From Dromaius novaehollandiae (Eukaryota > Chordata > Aves > Casuariiformes > Dromaiidae), in the NCBI RefSeq assembly GCF_036370855.1, contig NC_088101.1, forward strand, positions 71,464,559 through 71,528,558: DNA of 64,000 bases. The letters are read 5' to 3'. The notes below the pieces were generated by a model that was not told the DNA's origin, searched no databases, and was given only the letters and a program-made list of their open reading frames with translations. Positions within the stretch are counted from its first letter, which is position 1. Each line of letters starts with the position of its first letter. Below are positions 53,601 through 61,200 of this stretch, piece after piece. The translations under genes were made by a program, and so were the position numbers.

Positions 53601-55186
53601 CTATGTGGTACCTGTGGTTACGATAAACATGCTTCTCCAACAACAAGGGGCTGCATTTCCAACACTGGAGGAAACTTTCTCATGGCGTGAGTTTCTCTTA
53701 TTTATGAAAAATGAAACATGTACAGGTACTTAAAGAATTTTTACTGATTTTTTTGAAGGACATATATATGAAGAGGATTTGCTTTGTTACCTATTACTTG
53801 TGCTGAAAAAAATTGTATAAAATAAATATTAATTTACTTCTAATGAGGCACTCACGGACTTTGGATTGCTCCTTTATTGAGGATCATAGCTGAAGATAAA
53901 ACATCTTAATTACTGTTGTTAGGGGAGTGTTGTAGCCAATGGATATCTGTGTAAGCTCCTTTAGAAATTGCAAAAATTGGGAACTGTGTCAGTTGAAAAT
54001 ATAAAGGGAATTTGTGGGTCTTTCTTGAGAGAGTGCTCAGATATATTTAAAAAAATTAAAAATCACCATATGAGAAAAATAGAGGCATATAACTTCCTCA
54101 GAGCACTTTAAGAGGTTTGGGGATGGTCTCTGAAGTTCCCAGTAGTGCTTTAGTGTCATTTCTTTTGGGTGCAAGAGATTATGTCTGAAATCTGTTTAAA
54201 ACTCTTTTGAGAACACAAGTCTAGAGATTTGGATTTTAGAAAAGAAAGTTGTATTTTTTTTGTGGGTCTTAGATTTAACTCTTTAAGAAGGTTGTGTGCC
54301 AACTGCAAATATGAGTTTCCCCATTTTAGCAGTACTTTAGCTGAAGACTTTACATGGCTGAAACATGCAAGATATTTCACAGTGCAAGAATGTTGTGGGG
54401 AAAAGGGTGGTATTGTAGCCATCAAACGGGTTTTATATCTCTGTCACTGCTATAGCTACTGACTGCTGGCTTTGTTATTACCTGACGTATGCTTCATTCT
54501 TAAAAACTTATCTAACATTTCTTTTTCAGGGGCGTTGGATTCAGTTTCCTTTTCTCCTGGGTGCTGATGATTGTAGTGGTGCTCACTTTTGTCACAGGTG
54601 GAAATGTAGAAAAACTGGTTTGTGAGCCATTTGAAGATAAAACGTTATTCAAGGTGAAATTATTCATCTTTAAGATATTAAACAATGAATAAAATCCCTA
54701 TGAGTCTTGAAGGTCTTTGTCAGTTATGTATGGCTTATTTTTTTTATGAGGCACTTCAAATGATTTTGGATCTGGTCTTTCTTTCCACTTATGCATTGAA
54801 TAGAGACAGTCATCCTTTCTTGGTTTAATTTGCTTTGCAGTATAAATACTGCATGTCTGCCTTCTTTGGAGATAGATTTTCCTGCAGTTCAGCATTTCTT
54901 GGTGACATGTAGAACTTGAACATTAACTTTCTGCACCAGAGAGGTTGAATTCAGAGTTTTGCCTGTATTTCCATCAGTGGGTGATAAGCTTAGATGTCGA
55001 CGTGTGTCAAAAGATTGCATATGAATAAATTCATGAATTGAAAATGCAGAATTATGGTAACATCACTGAATTTTGTGTTCTAGGTTTTGGATACTCCCTA
55101 CTTACTAAATCAACACTGGAAAAACTACCTTTCTGGCATTCTGTTTAAAAATCCAAATATTAACTTGACTTTTGAAACTGTTTACA

Positions 55187-55217
<31 letters not shown>

Positions 55218-58200
55218 GATGTTTAAATTTTAAAATTTAATTCAATTTGTACACCTTGTTCTTGCGATACCTTCCATATTTCAGATTTCCAACACATTCA
55301 GAAATCTCATTTGTTCCTGAAGACAATATTTTGGTTTTCTAGTGAATCAGTAGCAAAAGCGATTCTCTCTCAGATATGAGTTATTGGAGGTAGTCTTAGC
55401 ATATTATTGTATAACAGCACCAGCTGAGCTCTTTGAAAACTGCTTTGCATCTTTGAGACTATCAGGAATATTTAACTATTTGCTTTCTTACAGACTAAGC
55501 TTCAAAAAGCATAGCCAGAACTTTTTTTTTAAAGGGCTGATTTTCTTAAAATATGAAAACATTGTTAATCATTCTCTTAGTGCTTGGTTCCCAGGGTGGT
55601 TTTCAGATGATGTTTTCTTTTTTTTTCTTTTTTTTTTTTTTATATATATAGTGATTGCAAGGAAAACAAAGGAATTTATACTTCCCTTCACCTAGAAAAC
55701 CTGTTCAATATCAATGAGTTTCTAAATATTAGTATGGTAAGTAAAGAAGGTATTAATGAGTTCATGGTTATTTTTGAAGGCTGGAGAGGTGTTTGCTACT
55801 CTTGAAAACTGTATAGCATGTCTGCAATTTATGGGATTTTGTTTTTTGTATACACTACATCCTGCTAGGAGACAAGAACTGCCCAGGTTAATTTGAAATA
55901 AAGGATTCTATTCTGCAAGTAAGGCATACTTTATCAATCTCAGTGGACTGTAGGGAGACCTTTGGAAGGATTACTTATGTTTTTGATTATGGGTGTTGAA
56001 ATAATTTTGTTTTTTAATTTTGAAACTTATGTAGAAGAATGAAGTCTAGCATCTTCCAAAGGCTGCTGAGAGTGTTAACACTGTTAATAGTGAGTTTTGC
56101 TCTTTATATAAATGCCTGCGTTGGTGTGTTCAATTCTGATCCCTAACAGGCTTATGCTGATCCAGAATATGGTATGTTGTGCTTCTAAAAACACTTCTGA
56201 TTTCAGAAGGGAAACAAAATAAAATCTTTTCAGCTAAGGTTTTTAGAATTGGCTGTGTGACTGTAGTAATTTTTTTGTTATCTGTTAATACAAATTTGTA
56301 TTATAGCAACCCCTAAGAGATCCATGTTCCATTGTGCCAGGCATTGTACTTGGATTTAATAGGCGCAGCCCCCGTCCCAAATAATATGCAATTAAAATCG
56401 ACAAGGAAGATTCACCAAGAAGGAAAATTACTTTGAGTTTCTGTAACAGACCAAGGGTAGAAGCTGGAAAGGAAGTCAGGCTTCAAAATTCCTTGTCTGT
56501 TGCCTTGCCTCTGGCGCAGAACTACTAATGTTTCAGATTTGGCTGCAATGCAGGAAAACTTCAGCCCATGATAAGCAAGTCTTCTTTAGTCACTTCTAAA
56601 CAAATTTAGAGAGTTCTTGTCTGGTCCTGTGGTGATCACTTTAGTTAGTGTGGTAGACAGTGTCTGCCCTGGCTGAGATACTGAATTTTGCATTTTTATT
56701 AATGCCAGTAGTAAAATTTACCATTTTTAAGGACAGCCTTCCCTGGAGCGGAAAGAGAATTCTTTGTTTAGCTCCTTCTTCTGGGAATGGATGTAGTTCC
56801 CTCCAAAGAGAAACCTGCTTAAAAAGGTAACGGAAGGCAAGTAGTGCATTGGTATGAAAGATGCATAGGCAGGTGAGATCATTGCATGGTTAGACTGCAT
56901 GGATATTGCAGGGAATGGAAAAATTTTACATGGATTCTGTCCAAGTCAATCATGTTGCCCTGGTGTAAAAGACAATCAAATTGGTTGTGGGCTTCTTCAT
57001 ATGTTTGAGTGATTATGAGTTAGCAAAAACCAGATGCTTCTGTATGGGAGGAGGGATATAAAGGAATATGCACTGAATGCAACTACTTTTGGTTTTTTTT
57101 TTCCCCTCTTAGTATACAGAAGATGTTGCACTTAAAATTGAACATATTCAGATAAATCTCAGCAAAATCATTCTGTTGGATGAAATTGGGAAGGAGAATC
57201 TTCTGAATTTCAGCTCTTCGGGAATAGAAGGGATAAACTTCGCAGCGTATTTGACAGAGGTGAGACTGTAGTAATCTGGAGGCACAGCTGGAAGAAAGTA
57301 TAATATCAAATGTTTCTTGAACAATAGGCAAAATAGAGAAAAATGCAGTTTTGTGCTGGAGGATGTATTTTGAAGAATCACAAAATGAAGAAAAGCACTT
57401 CAGAAATTGAAGTCAATAAACACTTGAAGAAATAAAGGGTAGATTAAGTAGTGTGATTAAACAGTCTGTCTGTAAATGTATAGTAACATAGTCTCTAATA
57501 GTAACATAGTCTCTTCTTTCTGTGCTGTTCACATCTTGTTTTAGATCAATAAAAGCGTTACCAAGGTTGATCTCTTATCATTTGCTAATGACTTGGAAGC
57601 AAGAGCAGACCAGCTGGTAAGTTTAATTGACCAATATAATAATACATAATGCAGTATTGCCAGTGGTTGTTTAATAATCATGTTTGTTCCCATTTCCGGA
57701 CTTCTAGAAAGTTTTCAGTGGTTTGTATACATTATGTGCATTGCTTTGCTTAATCAGCATTTCATGACAGTACATAGCTAAGTACTTAGACTTTCTATGG
57801 GAAAGTTCTTCCATTTCAGACACTTGTGTGCACTGTCATATAAGGATAAAGTTTCAAGAGCAGTGTTGCAGGTGAGCTGTATTTTAAAAATTGCTAATTC
57901 TTGATTTTTTTGCTTGCGACAGTGGTATAATTTCTGCTTCTGAAGTGTAATTTGTGGTGTTCCACTGATTAAGAAATCAGTTTGCCTGCTGACTCCATTA
58001 CTTCCTGTGATGCTGCCTACATTTTAGGGTCCTATTTGGAAGGAAAATTGATTAGATCATGATGGACAAAAGCATTTGAATTAATTTTCTTTCAGTTAGT
58101 GAGCAGAAGACTTTACAATTAGCAATAGATTTTTTACTGTGGCAGCTCTTAAAGGCTCTAGTGAGGCCTGCGACTGTTGTGGAGGGAGCAGTACACAACA

Positions 58201-61200
58201 GAGATCCTGTTCTGAAGGGCTTGCTGAGTGCAGGCACGTGGATAATGGTCAGAGGGTATAGCTACAACATGCCGGCAAATGTATCTGCTGAATGACACAG
58301 CTGTGTTAGCACATACCGAATATTCAGTTGATAGGTTTGTATGTATGCCAAGGTCATGTCCTACTTATTTTTTCAAAACTGGAAGTTGTAGCTTGGACAC
58401 TAGATTGCCGTACTCTAGCCCGAGACAGACTCCTGCATTGCAGCGTGGGAGGAGGAGCTCTGCTGTGCGCACAGGACCATCACTCGGATCACAAAGAGGC
58501 ACAGACAGCAGAACGAGAGCATGCTCCTTGGAGATTATCGCATCTCCATCCCCTGAAGGAGAGAAGCACACCAGTAGAACTCCCTGGTGTTTAGTCCTGC
58601 TGTTTGCATAAGTGGCAGTTTTTTCCTGCCAGAGGTACACTCATGTGTCCAGGGTAGGCTGATAATGGAGTTTTTTTTGTATTGTAGTTAACATCCTCTT
58701 AAAGCACCTTGGGCAAGTTACACATTGTCTGTTTACTGATTTAGGTTGTCTGCTAACTTGGACATATACCAATAGCTTTGGTCACACTTCCATCTTCTTT
58801 TTTTTCCTCTCTGCCACTTTGAAGGTTGCACAGATGGGGAGTTTTTGTTGCTGTTTGGGGGTTATTTTCTACGTTAAAAGCTGAGCTATATCTTACATAA
58901 AATTATATGTGAGATGTCTCTTTAAAGATACATTTTACATAGCTCCATAAAAGAAGATATATTGTGCTGATATGTTGGTTTTTCGTTATTATTTGTAATG
59001 GCATCTAAAGAAAGCTTTCTAAGTGAAAACAGATCAGGCTAAGTCATTTCTTCATATGAAGGGCCAAGAAAAATACAGTATTGAATATGTTCCCTGTCAC
59101 AGTGTATGTATTCAGTTCTTCCATGTGATTCTGCTCAAACCAAGAGGTCAGAGTGGGGAGGAGGGAACAGTGTTTCCCCCAAGTGTTGTTAGGTAAGTGG
59201 ATTCAGGTTGTACAGGAGACAAAGCATACAGAAGTTGCTCAGTACCTTACCAACAGCATTAAGCACATTTATCTTTCAGAAGTGAGAATATGAAATGACT
59301 ACTTATATGAACACTTTGCAGGAGGCAAATGCGTCTCTCAGCATCAGGGCCTGCCACACACACAGCTAAAAAATGACATTCTTTTGCTGTTTGGCTTTAT
59401 AATATATGTATTTTTTAGCATTTGGTCATTGCACCTATAAAATGGGTAGATATGACAAGGGCTGGTTATCTCTCTAATTTGGAAAGGGGATAACAAGGCA
59501 GAACTGAGTCCCTGACAGACTGCTGTCAAAGGAATAGGCAAAGTTGGGAAGAGCTGGAGGAGTAACCTAGAAGAATGTTGCAGAAGTGTTGCACCCTGAA
59601 GATAAATTTGCCTTAAAAAAGCATGAGGCTATTCAGGAAAAGGTTTTGCCGCTGTTTGCCAAGATGATGCTCTCAGAATAGATGGCAACGATGGAGGGGA
59701 ACCAGTACTGTGAGAGATGTTACTAATTACAGGGCTGCTTTTGGATTTATTCTCTCTTCCAGTGCACAGAGACTGTTGTTGCATACCTTGCAAAATAAGT
59801 AAATTTCAATGTACAGAAGCAGGGAAGCAAGATTTGTGGCCCTTCACCGTTTCTTTTGTTTCCTCCAGTATTTGACTAACGTCTTTTCCTGAGATAATCT
59901 CGTAATACTCCATGCTGAGAAAAAGCACGTTTTCAACAAAATGAAGGAATGGCTCTTTCTGTTCTGTATTTGCCAGTAGAGTAAAAAAAGCTTCTGCGGA
60001 AGCTTTTTTATTAACACTTGTACTATTATGGTACCCCAAATTAAACATCTTGAATCCTGCTTTCCTGAAAGACATCTCCTCTCTATTTTGGACTTCTGCT
60101 GTGCTAATTCTTTCTAGGATCCGATCAGTTTCTGGGTCTTTACAACTGTGGGAATGGGCCCAGAGTTACCTGGCCACCATCCTTAATCTTTAACGGTTTC
60201 CCAGAAATGCAGGCTTAAGTAGCAGGCCCTGCAATCTAGCTGCTAGCCCTGCCAAGTCACCCAGAGGTGGTGGACATCTCCTGCATGGAATTAAATTCCA
60301 TCTAGAGCACTCCTGCAAGTATGGCATTGGCCTGGGACCAGTTTGTGCTCTCTTATTCGTTTGGTCAGGTAACTGCTGCTGTGTTGCTTCATTGTGTGGG
60401 TGAGGATTCAGATGGGCTTCTGTTCCCAGAGGGCAAGGGAGCCAAGGGCGTTAATGCAAGACCATGCTGATGCCTCAAGTGTGACTGCTTAGTAGCCAGT
60501 GATTAGACAGAGGTGCCTGCATTCCCCGCAGGCTGTAATCCTACAGAAGCAAAAGAGGTTACTGAGGATAAAAGGCAAGCAAAATGGTTAACTACCCAAG
60601 CAGTGTGGGGTGCCAACAGATGAACTGATGCAAAAACAAAGAAGTCCTATTTTCTATGAGAAAGCAGGTGTAAGCAAATGCTTTTTCTGTGAGTAAAATT
60701 GTTCTACTTCCGTTAGAGTTAATAGTGTGTATTCAGGGAGCCAAGTGATTTGCCACCAAAAAAAAAAGGAAAATAAATATATTTGTGGAAGTAAAATAAA
60801 ATTTGGCAATATTTTGCAACAAAAGTGAGCTGTAGACGGGCATTCAGACTTAAAAATTGGGGGACAAAGTCATGTCTTCTGACTGATAAGAGGGAGCCAC
60901 TAAAAATGGCAAAATGTCTCTTTCCTATCCCAGTCTCACTTCCAAGTTACTGACTGAAAATATTTAAAATTCTACACTATCTTCCACTATCTCAGAAAGC
61001 AGAGATAGCCTCATAATTGTGTCCACATTGCATGAAACAAAATCATCAGTATTTGTAAATGAAAAATGATCGTCCCATCGGAGGGCGCCATTGCACCTAG
61101 ATGCCCTGGGTTCAAACAAACGGGATTCTTGTGATGAAACCAGCCTTTCCAAGAGGCTGGAGAGGAAGACGGAGATATTCTCTTTTCTGTATTGAAAATG

